Origin: Oceanobacillus sp. CFH 90083
Lineage (GTDB): Bacteria; Bacillota; Bacilli; Bacillales; Amphibacillaceae
DNA length: 64,000 nucleotides
Direction of reading: 5' to 3'
Assembly (NCBI RefSeq): GCF_009389585.1
Contig: NZ_VIYG01000008.1
Location: forward strand, 1-64,000
Positions 8,592 through 16,880 of this stretch are shown here, piece after piece (within the stretch, counting starts at the first letter, position 1; each line of letters starts with the position of its first letter). A program made the position numbers and the translations under genes. The notes below the pieces were generated by a model that saw only the letters and a program-made list of their open reading frames with translations, made no database searches and was not told the DNA's origin.

Positions 8592-9438
8592 TTTGTAAGA
8601 CTCCTTTGTATATTGGGATTTTACCTTTTTGGTAACTGCCTAAAATATTGATATATGTGCAGATATCTTTTAACTCTTTTAATGCCATATGGAGCGCTTC
8701 GTTACCAAGACCGTTGTCAATGTCAATAAAGAATCCATATACGAACGGTTTCGTTTGAATTGGCCGGGACATTAGGTAGAGCAAATTAGTATCATATTTT
8801 TTAAAAATATTTAAAATATCGCTTAGTGAGCCGGTGCTGTGATTGGCTTCGACATAAATAGATGTTTTATCTTGTCCGTGATTCACTAGAGCCTCTTTCT
8901 TTTTAAAAAATAAGAAACGTGTTGTATTGAATGGATTGTCGCTGATATTTTCCTGAATCACGGTCATGCCGTACAATTCTGCAGTATGGCTGCCTGCTAT
9001 AGCGGCAAGGGTATAATCCTCTGCATGCTTCACCATTTCCACTGCGCCAGCTGTATCCATATATTCGTGGACCTCGATATGCGGGTACTGGCTTAAATAT
9101 GTATAGCATTGTTCCAGTGCTTCCGGATGTGAATATACTTTTGTGATTTCCGACAGCTCCATTGGATGCTTTGTAATAAGTGCATGATCAATTTTTACAT
9201 AGATTTCATCCACAGCTGTTACATCTGAATACTTTATTAAATCGATCGTTCTTGTAATAGGACCGCTGGTTGAATTTTCTACTGGCAGCGCAATATAGTC
9301 GACCTCGTCATGAAGCAATGCATCCACTAATAATGGAAAAGTAAGAAACCCTTTCGTCTGATAATTATTTTCTCCGCTGAACTTTCGGCATGCGACTGTA
9401 CTGTAACTGCCTTCCACACCTTGATAACCAATTAACAA
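8569..9438 (-). CDS. pheA: Prephenate dehydratase
   Basis: About 289 residues: a catalytic domain starting IGYQGVEGSYS, containing LPVENSTSGPI and the NPFNTTRFLFF catalytic Thr-Thr-Arg motif, then a C-terminal ACT domain that in the family binds phenylalanine for feedback inhibition. It converts prephenate to phenylpyruvate in phenylalanine synthesis. I choose the TTG at 9438 because GAGGAG precedes it by 9 bases and the family begins here; no earlier start makes sense. It overlaps a symporter gene downstream. Upstream lies a short aromatic-rich ORF with two tandem terminator-like hairpins, suggesting attenuation. Confidence 0.88.
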   Translation of the reverse strand: MLIGYQGVEGSYSTVACRKFSGENNYQTKGFLTFPLLVDALLHDEVDYIALPVENSTSGPITRTIDLIKYSDVTAVDEIYVKIDHALITKHPMELSEITKVYSHPEALEQCYTYLSQYPHIEVHEYMDTAGAVEMVKHAEDYTLAAIAGSHTAELYGMTVIQENISDNPFNTTRFLFFKKKEALVNHGQDKTSIYVEANHSTGSLSDILNIFKKYDTNLLYLMSRPIQTKPFVYGFFIDIDNGLGNEALHMALKELKDICTYINILGSYQKGKIPIYKGVLQNETTFNS

Positions 9439-9452
9439 TATACTCAACTCCT

Positions 9453-9569
9453 CTAACGATGAAAAAAAGACCATTTATGCTTCAGCCTCTGAAAAAGGAG
9501 AGAAACGAAAATGGTCCAGAAAATATAAAAAACCAGCCACTTCGATTTCTCCTGTGACTGGTTAAACAT
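9453..9569 (-). CDS. Candidate leader peptide of pheA (38 residues, aromatic-rich)
   Basis: An ATG at 9569 opens a 38-codon frame ending at TAG 9453-9455, only 14 bases before the pheA start. It contains 7 Phe, 3 Trp and 1 Tyr, including the clusters FYIFW and WSFFH. The coding stretch runs through both terminator-like hairpins (9522-9564 and 9462-9516), the arrangement expected of a translation-coupled attenuator. Against this, no good ribosome binding site is visible before the ATG, and the middle could also be read as a transmembrane helix. It is too short to be assigned by homology. Confidence 0.4.
   Translation of the reverse strand: MFNQSQEKSKWLVFYIFWTIFVSLLFQRLKHKWSFFHR
9462..9516 (-). 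terminator. Second leader hairpin before pheA
   Basis: On the minus strand GACCATTT pairs with AAATGGTC across a 32-base loop and is followed at once by seven T. It lies inside the leader ORF, just before the pheA ribosome site. It probably acts as the attenuating terminator. Confidence 0.6.
9522..9564 (-). terminator. First leader hairpin before pheA
   Basis: On the minus strand AACCAGTCAC pairs with GTGGCTGGTT and is followed by a T-run. No gene ends upstream on this strand, so this is not the terminator of another gene but part of the pheA leader. Confidence 0.6.
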
Positions 9570-9585
9570 TTTTACATGCCAATCA

Positions 9586-9622
9586 GCCATCTTAGATATA
9601 GGGCATCTATATCTAAGATGGC
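9586..9622. repeat. Perfect 15-bp inverted repeat upstream of pheA
   Basis: Arms 9586-9600 and 9608-9622 are exact reverse complements around a 7-base loop. No T-run follows on either strand. It lies 17 bases upstream of the leader ORF, so it is either an operator or a structured part of the leader RNA. Confidence 0.6.
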
Positions 9623-9795
9623 ATATAGACGCTATCTAAAAATAGCTAAAAAAGAAATGATTTAATTGTCGGGATGTATGCTTTAACATAACTATCACTC
9701 GAATCTTTTTAATTGTTAAATAAATTCTAACGATTTGTGTGTGGATTGTCAATAAGAATTGGCAGTATTCCGCTATTTGAAGTAGTTGTGAGTGC

Positions 9796-10032
9796 TTTGT
9801 TGTTGTCTGTTTAGATACTAAAGCCCGGCCAATGTCAGTAAATGTATTACATATAGGTGGCATTAACTCTAGCGTTTGCCATCAAAGAGAGGTTATTAAA
9901 CCATCAATATTAAGCGATACTGTTTCCGTACTTGTTGAACATACACATCCGTTAGGTATTCCACAACCAAGCCAAGAGGACATGGCTCCGTTTTCTACGT
10001 TAAGCGTAATAATAAGGCATATCAATCCATGA
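9796..10032 (+). pseudogene. RadC/JAB-domain protein remnant
   Basis: The frame reads VCLDTKARP, VLHIGGINSSV, HQREVIKPSILSD and HTHPLGIPQPSQED, which line up with the JAMM metalloprotease-like core of RadC proteins (normally HNHPSGDPTPSxED). Key positions have changed (the Ser after HxHP is Leu), the N-terminal helix-hairpin-helix region is missing, and the frame departs from the family after the ED. This is a decayed fragment. Confidence 0.7.
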
Positions 10033-10075
10033 TGAATGAAAATTTTACAGGACTAAGGTTATAATCTATTTGTAA

Positions 10076-10191
10076 GCACATTAGACTCTCTAAAGCAAAC
10101 CAAGCAAGAAAAGGAACAGGGCTTGGGTTATCCATTGCCAAAAGTTTAATGGAAAAAAATGAATGGAAGTCTTACTGCGGAATTTAGATAG
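10076..10191 (+). pseudogene. Histidine kinase ATPase-domain remnant
   Basis: The sequence encodes NQARKGTGLGLSIAKSLMEK, the G2 box of a sensor histidine kinase, and after a one-base frameshift in a run of A (about 10152-10158) continues MNGSLTAEF and stops. Only the last 35 or so residues of the kinase remain. No response regulator is adjacent. Confidence 0.7.
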
Positions 10192-10301
10192 GGATTAATT
10201 GATTATAAGGTATAGATGGAAAATCGGAAGTAAATGAGGTGTTTTTAGCTGAATTGAGGAGGGAATTAATTTAGGATTATTTAGCGGCAAAGGGGGATTA
10301 T

Positions 10302-11606
10302 ATGAGAGCAGAAGAACGGATAAGCAAATGGATAAAAAGGTACGAAGAAAACGGCTATATAAGTGGTTCCATTTTAATAGCTTCTAACGGAAATATGCTT
10401 TTAAACAAAGGTTTTGGTATGGCAAATTGGGAGCATTCTGTACTCAATAAACCTGCAACTAAATTTCGCATCGGCTCACTCACGAAGGCTTTTACATCCA
10501 TGGGTATATATCAATTACATGAAGAAGGGAAATTAAATATAGATGATTGTATAGAGAAGCATCTTCCTGACTTTCCGCATGGTGATAAAATTACAATCTA
10601 TCATTGTTTAACAAACACGTCAGGGATTCCTAATTACACAGGCTTTCCCGATTTCTGGTCTAAAACAATGAGACTCCCGATGACTTTAAACCAACTGATT
10701 GATTCATTTAAACATCTTGAATTGAACTTCGAGCCGGGCAGTAAGCTTGAATATTCAAACTCAGGATATGCATTACTGACAGCTATTTTAGAAAAGGTTT
10801 CAAGTATGTCCTTTGCAGAATACATACAAGCAAAAATATGTCTTCCTCTAGGTATGAAAAATACAGGCTGTGATAACGGGACGGATATAGTTCCAGACTT
10901 AGCTTCAGGCTATTCATTCTGGGAAAAACCAATTCACGCAGCATACGCAGATTTATCCTTTCCTTTAGGAGCCTATGGTTTATATTCTACAACAGAGGAT
11001 TTATTCCTTTGGGATCAGGCATTAAAATCACCTCAGCTCCTTAGCAAAGAACTGATGGAAAAAATGTTTACTCCCAATTTTAGTTCATACGCTTCAGGAT
11101 GGGTGGTATCTGAGATATTAGGAAGAAAATGCATGCACCATTTTGGAGATATCAGTGGTTTTTGCAGCAATTTTTTCAGATTTGTCGATGAACAGGTTAC
11201 GATAATCTTTTTAAGCAATATGAACGTTACGCCTGTAACACATTTAATGCAGGAGATGGCAAAGGTAATTTTTGATGAAGAGGTATCTCTGCCGCCTTCT
11301 ATTCAACCAATCAACTTTACGGACACAGAACTTATTGCGGGGAAATATATTGTTGAAAATGATGAGAGCAAAATTTTGGACATCACTTTAAAGAATGGTG
11401 AAGTCTATTTAACAGTTGCTAAAATGTACGGGGTGTTATATAAATTTAAAATTTTGCCAGTCAATCATAATGCATCAAAAACAACTTTTTTAACGGAAAT
11501 GGTTAATGAGGAGCTTGTATTCTATTATTCATCGTCGGGTGAGGTGGATAGTGTAGAGTATAAGGATTTTATTGGCGATAAATATATAGGTTATAAGGAA
11601 TTGTAG
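10302..11606 (+). CDS. Serine hydrolase, beta-lactamase/PBP4* family
   Basis: 434 residues. The class C beta-lactamase-type fold is shown by the SLTK nucleophile motif (SxxK, near residue 66), YSNSGY (YxN, near 150) and HFGDISGF (HxG, near 284). A C-terminal domain of about 100 residues follows, as in many stand-alone family members. These enzymes act as esterases, D-aminopeptidases or peptidoglycan peptidases; resistance to beta-lactams is not implied. No signal peptide is seen, so it is probably cytoplasmic. GGGGG lies 6 bases before the ATG. It stands alone among gene remnants. Confidence 0.85.
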   Translation: MRAEERISKWIKRYEENGYISGSILIASNGNMLLNKGFGMANWEHSVLNKPATKFRIGSLTKAFTSMGIYQLHEEGKLNIDDCIEKHLPDFPHGDKITIYHCLTNTSGIPNYTGFPDFWSKTMRLPMTLNQLIDSFKHLELNFEPGSKLEYSNSGYALLTAILEKVSSMSFAEYIQAKICLPLGMKNTGCDNGTDIVPDLASGYSFWEKPIHAAYADLSFPLGAYGLYSTTEDLFLWDQALKSPQLLSKELMEKMFTPNFSSYASGWVVSEILGRKCMHHFGDISGFCSNFFRFVDEQVTIIFLSNMNVTPVTHLMQEMAKVIFDEEVSLPPSIQPINFTDTELIAGKYIVENDESKILDITLKNGEVYLTVAKMYGVLYKFKILPVNHNASKTTFLTEMVNEELVFYYSSSGEVDSVEYKDFIGDKYIGYKEL

Positions 11607-11630
11607 GTTCTAAATATTTTTTAACTAAAG

Positions 11631-12275
11631 GTGGGAATAGAGAATCTGATAGATGCAACACAAAACACAGATATCTACATAGAGGTATCTGCATCATTAA
11701 AAGTATGCATGATGAATATGTCTAAAATTTCCTCAGATTTAAGATTAATGGCTTCCGGTCCGCGATCAGGCTTAGATGAAATTGATTTGCCGCCCCACCA
11801 GCCGGGCTCTTCCATCATGCCGGGAAAAGTTAACCCTGTAATGGCCGAAGTGATTAATCAGATTGCCTTTCAAGTGATTGGGAACGATAATACCATTTGC
11901 CTGGCATCAGAAGCAGGTCAGCTTGAGTTAAATGTAATGAAGCCCGTTCTTGTTTTTAATCTGCTTCAGTCCATTAGTATTATGAATAATGGCTTTGCGG
12001 TTTTTACCAACTACTGCGTTTCAGGTATAAAAGCAAATGAAGAGCAAATGAGGCATTATGTAGAAACAAGTGTCGGAACGATTACAGCTATTAACCCGCA
12101 TATCGGGTATGAAACAGCAGCAAAAATTGCCCGTGAGGCTATCACTACAGGGAAGCCTGTACGTGATCTCTGCAAGCAATATAGTGTGTTATCTGAAGAA
12201 GAATTAAACCAAATATTAGATCCTTACGAAATGACCAATCCGGGTATATCTGGAGCAGCTTTAATCAATAAATAA
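11631..12275 (+). pseudogene. aspA: Aspartate ammonia-lyase, N-terminally truncated
   Basis: About 214 residues match the C-terminal half of aspartase, including the fumarase/aspartase signature GSSIMPGKVNPV and the ENLIDATQNTD segment that is normally in mid-protein. The first 250 or so residues, holding other active-site parts, are absent. The homology begins right at the upstream edge, so this is a deletion remnant, probably joined to the serine hydrolase region by a recombination. A GTG at 11631 could allow translation, but the product would lack a complete active site. Confidence 0.8.
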
Positions 12276-12316
12276 TCTATTGACTATACAATTATCAAAA
12301 CTTGGAGGTTATTACT

Positions 12317-12727
12317 ATGAGTAAAGTATCATTAGAATTAGCCAAAGAAATTATTGCAGGTGCAGAGGAAGAAGCGAGAAAAATTGGTGTGTCTATGGTT
12401 ATTTCCGTAGTGGATGAGGGTGGAAATTTGATTGCAATCCACCGGATGGATGATGCCTGGATAGCGAGCGTTGATATTGCACAAAATAAAGCTTGGACAT
12501 CTGTTGCTTTAAAAATGCCTTCTGCTAACCTGGCTGAAGCTACAGTCCCTGCAGCGGAGCTTTATGGATTGAATACAACTAACAATGGACGACTTGTCGT
12601 TTTTGGTGGTGGAATCCCTCTTGTTAATGATGGAAAAGTGGTGGGGGCGGTAGGAGTCAGTGGAAGTAGCGTTCCTCATGATGTTCAAGTTGCGGAGGCT
12701 GGTGTTTGGGTGCTTAATAATAAGTAA
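12317..12727 (+). CDS. GlcG/HbpS-family protein
   Basis: 136 residues with the family pattern SVVDEGGNLIAIHRMDDAW near the N-terminus and GGGIPLVNDGKVVGAVGVSG near the C-terminus. GlcG/HbpS proteins are small, often haem- or cofactor-binding, and frequently lie beside glycolate or diol genes; the exact role is unclear. The ATG at 12317 is chosen because TTGGAGG lies 8 bases upstream. It lies 41 bases after the aspartase remnant and is followed by a very strong terminator. Confidence 0.8.
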   Translation: MSKVSLELAKEIIAGAEEEARKIGVSMVISVVDEGGNLIAIHRMDDAWIASVDIAQNKAWTSVALKMPSANLAEATVPAAELYGLNTTNNGRLVVFGGGIPLVNDGKVVGAVGVSGSSVPHDVQVAEAGVWVLNNK

Positions 12728-12894
12728 CTATCATGAAATGGATTAGGTGCATTTGGTAGGTGATACTTCATAAAAGTGAATAGAGAGAGGGAAGGAAGCT
12801 GCTGGGTTGCAAGGTCTAAGCTCTATTTAAAAGTTATGTCTTCGAACTCTGTCGTTTATTAACAGATAAATAACATCAAGGGGAAGTATATCCC

Positions 12895-12945
12895 AAAACC
12901 TGGCACAATAAAGTACGCTAAGCATACTTTATTGTGCCAGGTTTT
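12895..12945 (+). terminator. Perfect 21-bp inverted repeat / terminator
   Basis: Arms 12895-12915 and 12925-12945 are exact complements around a 9-base loop, ending in TTTT on the plus strand and AAAA/TTTT on the other. It probably works as a bidirectional terminator after the GlcG-like gene. The rest of 12728-13079 shows no gene. Confidence 0.75.
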
Positions 12946-13079
12946 GTTTATTAAAGGTAATAATTTTTCATGCTGTGTATATCTTGAATTTATTTAAAGA
13001 AGTGAAAAGAGGTTGATTATCGGGGGTGGAGAGGGAAGAAATACATTTTTGGATCTGGATATAGGTGTGTATAGGTTAA

Positions 13080-13441
13080 ATGGTAGATTTTACTGGTAGA
13101 TATGGTAAAATAGAAGGGTATTATAATGGGAAATATTATTTTAGTATAAAACAAGGTTTCAATGAATATAATGCTTGTCACTGTCGGGAAGTTGGAGGAG
13201 AAATACTTGAAGCAGGGTATGAGAAATATGAAAAGCGCCGGAGATGACGAGGAAAAGGTAAGGAATGAGAGCGTATTCTTGCATAGGTTTATCAGGGTGT
13301 TTTTGTGATTGACGGATCGCTTGTGATTAGTGAGGATGTGCAGAAGTGGAGTAGTCAGTCTTTGTCTTTTTCTAAGGTGACGTTTTTTCATCAGGTGAAG
13401 CAGTTGGTGTTGTTGAAGGATGTACGGTTAGTCATATCATA
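13080..13441 (+). pseudogene. Unrecognised ORF with in-frame stops
   Basis: One frame runs from an ATG at 13080 (MVDFTGRYGKIEGYYNGKYY) through protein-like sequence, hits a TGA at 13245, another TGA and a TAG soon after, then continues with a coherent tail (GVFVIDGSLVISEDVQKW, then FSKVTFFHQVKQLVLL) to TAA at 13439-13441. The tail DNA is strikingly rich in G and T on this strand, unlike its neighbours. It reads as a broken gene of unknown family. The tail could instead be a separate short gene. Confidence 0.35.
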
Positions 13442-13442
13442 A

Positions 13443-13781
13443 GTGAGTAATGAATTGCAGGGATGCTTAAATGAGGTAAAAGAAGAGTTAGGAACAAAAG
13501 GTCCTGAAAGTACCGACAAAATTGAAAAAATAAACGGTAATCTTGAAAAACTAGATAAAGTACAAACAAAAGAAGAATTGATTGAATCAGAGTATTTAAA
13601 TAAGATTAGAAGGTTTCTTGAAGAAATTATCAATCCTGATAGTTCTATTTCGAAATTAATAAGAGGGGAGATTAAACATGGATTCTCCATAGCACAAGAT
13701 TTAGGTCAAAAGTATAACAATATTGCTGAGTGGTACGGCATACCAGTTATACCAAAAGTTTTATTAAAAAATCATGTTTGA
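13443..13781 (+). CDS. Hypothetical protein, 112 residues
   Basis: A soluble, charged protein with a helical N-terminal half (rich in Glu and Lys) and a C-terminal segment QKYNNIAEWYGIPVIPKVLL. It opens with a GTG right after the previous frame ends and has no clear ribosome site, so it may be the 3' piece of a larger broken gene. I do not recognise the family. The following 600 bases (13782-14400) hold no gene I can support, only a TATAAT box at 14353-14358 likely serving the next gene. Confidence 0.4.
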   Translation: MSNELQGCLNEVKEELGTKGPESTDKIEKINGNLEKLDKVQTKEELIESEYLNKIRRFLEEIINPDSSISKLIRGEIKHGFSIAQDLGQKYNNIAEWYGIPVIPKVLLKNHV

Positions 13782-14409
13782 AATATCTGTAAGGTATTGA
13801 AGTGATCTAATGAAAATGTAACCATGAAGGATAAATTTTTACCGAATGAATATTGATTTAATTAGGAATAGTAACTCTGATTTGTAAATAGTTATAGATA
13901 TGTTTGAAGTAACGATTATTACACTTCTATATGTTTTAACTTACTTTGTGTAAAGATTTATATAAAGTGGGCCCTTTGTCAAGACACTAAATTTTTAAAA
14001 ATAAGATGCTATATATTGAAAAAGAGAGAAACCAGGCAGAAGTAATACCAACCTTTGCAAACTGGTGATGAAGTGGATTTTAAACGACCGAATTTATGAT
14101 AGATATCATATTATTTTTATAATTTGATGCTGAAGATGCAACGATGTTTACTTAAAAGGTCCTAGTAGAGCACTTATGGGTCTTTCAGTTAACTGTATAG
14201 AACGTTATATTTCGGTAATGTATCCTTTATCTGTTTTGTTAGGCATATATAAACAAAAAAGCAGGTAGTTTAGACACAGCGAAGAATTAATTTTGATTTA
14301 GTAATTAATGGATAGGAATGAAAAAGTTATACTAATAAAATAGTAATTTTGGTATAATTTAGATTGACGTGGAAAGAGTTTAAATTTTATAAAAGAGGGT
14401 GTGAAAATA

Positions 14410-16875
14410 GTGAGTGAAGATTTACAACCCACACTTGAGAATAGCTATGAAGTGCCAATGAGTATTTCTGCAAGGGTTATCTATCAATTAGGGGAAGAAT
14501 TGATTTCGGATGAATTCGTAGCTTTAGGAGAATTAATCAAAAACTCATACGATGCTGATTGTAGAAAAGTTGTTATAAAGGTTGATACTAAGGCAGTTAC
14601 CCCTTTTGGTCAAGGTAGAATTACTATTAGTGATAACGGGAATGGTATGGTTCCGTCTACAATTAAGAATTCTTTTTTAAGAATTTCTAGTCACTTTAAA
14701 AAGGTTGAGAAGTTTTCACCATTTTTTAACAGAAGAACGTTAGGGAATAAAGGGTTGGGAAGACTTTCGATTCAAAGACTAGGTAATCATGTTACTGTAT
14801 CTACTTCCCCTAGGATTGAAAGATTGAGTAAAATAGCTAAAGAAGAAGATTTTGAAATTTATAAAAATTTCAATGAATATAATGTTACTATTAATTGGCT
14901 TGATTTTAGAGGAGATAATGAAGACAAGGACCTTTCTAATGTAAAGGCATCAGTCGAATTGAAAAATAATGAAAAACCTAAACTAGGCACTACTTTAATT
15001 ATTGAAGGTATAAGAAATTTAGGATTTTGGGATTTAAATAAAAAAACGGAGACAAAAATTAAAACAGAAATTTTTGGAATGGTTAATCCTTTTTTACAGA
15101 ATACAGAAAGTCGATTTAAGGTAACTCTAGAAATAGATGATAAAAAAATTACAAATGATGATATAGAAGAAAGTTTTCTATCATTAATTAGCGATGTTGA
15201 AGTAGAATTTTCTGTAGAGAAGTGGATTTTAAATTTAAAGATCTTAATCAAAAAAAAGTATAGTGAACGCTTGATGTCTGAAACAATCAAAAAGATGATA
15301 AATAATGGTTTTGAGCATGAAACCTTAAGAAATTATGATGATAAGGAGATTTTTCATCAAATTAATTTAGAATCGAATTTTCAAACAGAGTACCCATTTT
15401 TAAATGATATTTTTTTTCACCATTGTATTGATATTCAATTAAACAGGAAAATAAAAGCATATCCAGGAAATTTTAAAGGGAAACTATATGCTTCTGATCA
15501 ATCTGCTAATGCTTTAACTGAGGATAAATTGATACTTAATGAAAACGGGCATGCGTTTAGTACCAATAATGAGATAAAATCCATATTAAAAGCATCACAA
15601 GGGATTTATTTATTTAGAAATGACTTTCGTATTTTACCATATGGTCCGGAAAAAGACTGGTTTAAATTTACCTATTATTCGCAAAGAGTAAAGAATACTA
15701 TCTTTAAAGGGTACAACGTATCCGGTTATGTAGATTTAGATGGTCAAACTAGTGAGGGCTTACAAGAGCAAACGAATCGTCAAGGTCTAATTGAAGATGA
15801 ATATGGGAATAATTTCCTTGTGATTATACAAGATGTTATCGCAAACCTTATATTTCGTGAAGATGTAAAGCTGAGATATGAAACTAATGTAGAAAAATTG
15901 GATTCTAATATTACGAGTTTAAAATCGATAGATGGTCATGTAATATTTAGGCGAATAAAAATGAATCCTGAAGAAAAGAACGAAATATTTCAAAAAATAG
16001 AGACAGAGGCAAACACATTAAAGTCATTAGTCGATAATGAAAATTCTGGTCATGTGGTAAAAATTTCAAAACAACTAAAAACCTTAAAAGACACTACTCA
16101 AAAAGAAGAAAAATTTAATAAACAAGAGAAGTTTCGTTATGAACAAGAAATTAATCAGCTTAAATCGTTAATAGGGTTAGCGGGCCAGGGCATTATTGTG
16201 GAATCTCTTACCCATGAACTTCACAAGATAGAAAGTAGTATTGCTGCATATGCACGTGAGAGTAAAAAAGAACTACAAAGTAAGTATATAGAAGACATGC
16301 AAAAACAAAAAATAAATCGGTTTCAAGATGCTATCTTACATGAAATAACCTTTCTTCAGATGCAGTTAAAGCATCTCGAACCCACATATCGGAAAAATAG
16401 AAACATTTTATCAGAAATGTCACTGAAATCACTTCTAAGAGAACTTTATCTTGGTAATGGACCAATGGCACAAAAAGCGAAAAAAAATAATATAACTGTT
16501 GAAATAATAGGAGACGATATCTTATTGAAATCTAATAAAGGAATCTTGGTTACAATATTTGATAATATTTTTCTTAATTCTTTATATTGGGCGCATAAGA
16601 ATAATTCTAATGAGTTATTTATAATATTTGAATTAGATGTAATACAAAATACAGTTGTTGTTTATGATTCTGGTCCGGGATTTCATAAAGATATAGTAAA
16701 TAAAATGTTTGAACCCTACGAGAGTATGAAGCCTGAGGGTAGGGGGTTAGGATTATACATTGTCGGCGAACTATTACGATCTCTAAATGGAAAGATAGAA
16801 GTTGTAAAAAAAGATAAAAATTTATTGGGGAATTTTTATAAATTAAAATTGGAATTTTTCTTTAACAAGGAGTGA
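14410..16875 (+). CDS. Dual GHKL ATPase with histidine-kinase-like C-terminus
   Basis: About 821 residues with two ATPase modules. The N-terminal one is Hsp90/MutL-like: ELIKNSYDA (N box, near 44), ISDNGNGM (G1, near 78) and GNKGLGRL (G2, near 115). A long middle region and a coiled coil follow. A LTHELHK motif near 600 then resembles a histidine-kinase H-box and is followed by a second ATPase with DNIFLNSLYWA, YDSGPGF and GRGLGLYIV. The partner gene, coupled by its ribosome site, carries a receiver-like domain, so a phosphorelay is plausible. GTG 14410 is chosen for spacing to AGAGGG; GTG 14401 is the alternative. Likely an anti-phage or conflict system; function unproven. Confidence 0.75.
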   Translation: MSEDLQPTLENSYEVPMSISARVIYQLGEELISDEFVALGELIKNSYDADCRKVVIKVDTKAVTPFGQGRITISDNGNGMVPSTIKNSFLRISSHFKKVEKFSPFFNRRTLGNKGLGRLSIQRLGNHVTVSTSPRIERLSKIAKEEDFEIYKNFNEYNVTINWLDFRGDNEDKDLSNVKASVELKNNEKPKLGTTLIIEGIRNLGFWDLNKKTETKIKTEIFGMVNPFLQNTESRFKVTLEIDDKKITNDDIEESFLSLISDVEVEFSVEKWILNLKILIKKKYSERLMSETIKKMINNGFEHETLRNYDDKEIFHQINLESNFQTEYPFLNDIFFHHCIDIQLNRKIKAYPGNFKGKLYASDQSANALTEDKLILNENGHAFSTNNEIKSILKASQGIYLFRNDFRILPYGPEKDWFKFTYYSQRVKNTIFKGYNVSGYVDLDGQTSEGLQEQTNRQGLIEDEYGNNFLVIIQDVIANLIFREDVKLRYETNVEKLDSNITSLKSIDGHVIFRRIKMNPEEKNEIFQKIETEANTLKSLVDNENSGHVVKISKQLKTLKDTTQKEEKFNKQEKFRYEQEINQLKSLIGLAGQGIIVESLTHELHKIESSIAAYARESKKELQSKYIEDMQKQKINRFQDAILHEITFLQMQLKHLEPTYRKNRNILSEMSLKSLLRELYLGNGPMAQKAKKNNITVEIIGDDILLKSNKGILVTIFDNIFLNSLYWAHKNNSNELFIIFELDVIQNTVVVYDSGPGFHKDIVNKMFEPYESMKPEGRGLGLYIVGELLRSLNGKIEVVKKDKNLLGNFYKLKLEFFFNKE

Positions 16876-16880
16876 GAAAA

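Noticed and set aside
9636-9863. 75-codon minus-strand ORF upstream of the pheA leader
   Set aside because: It overlaps the RadC remnant antisense and shows no family or ribosome site.
13017-13391. Minus-strand ORF of 124 codons rich in Phe, Ile, Leu, Pro and Thr
   Set aside because: Its composition is explained by the G/T-rich complementary strand, and no ribosome site precedes it; the plus-strand frame is more protein-like.
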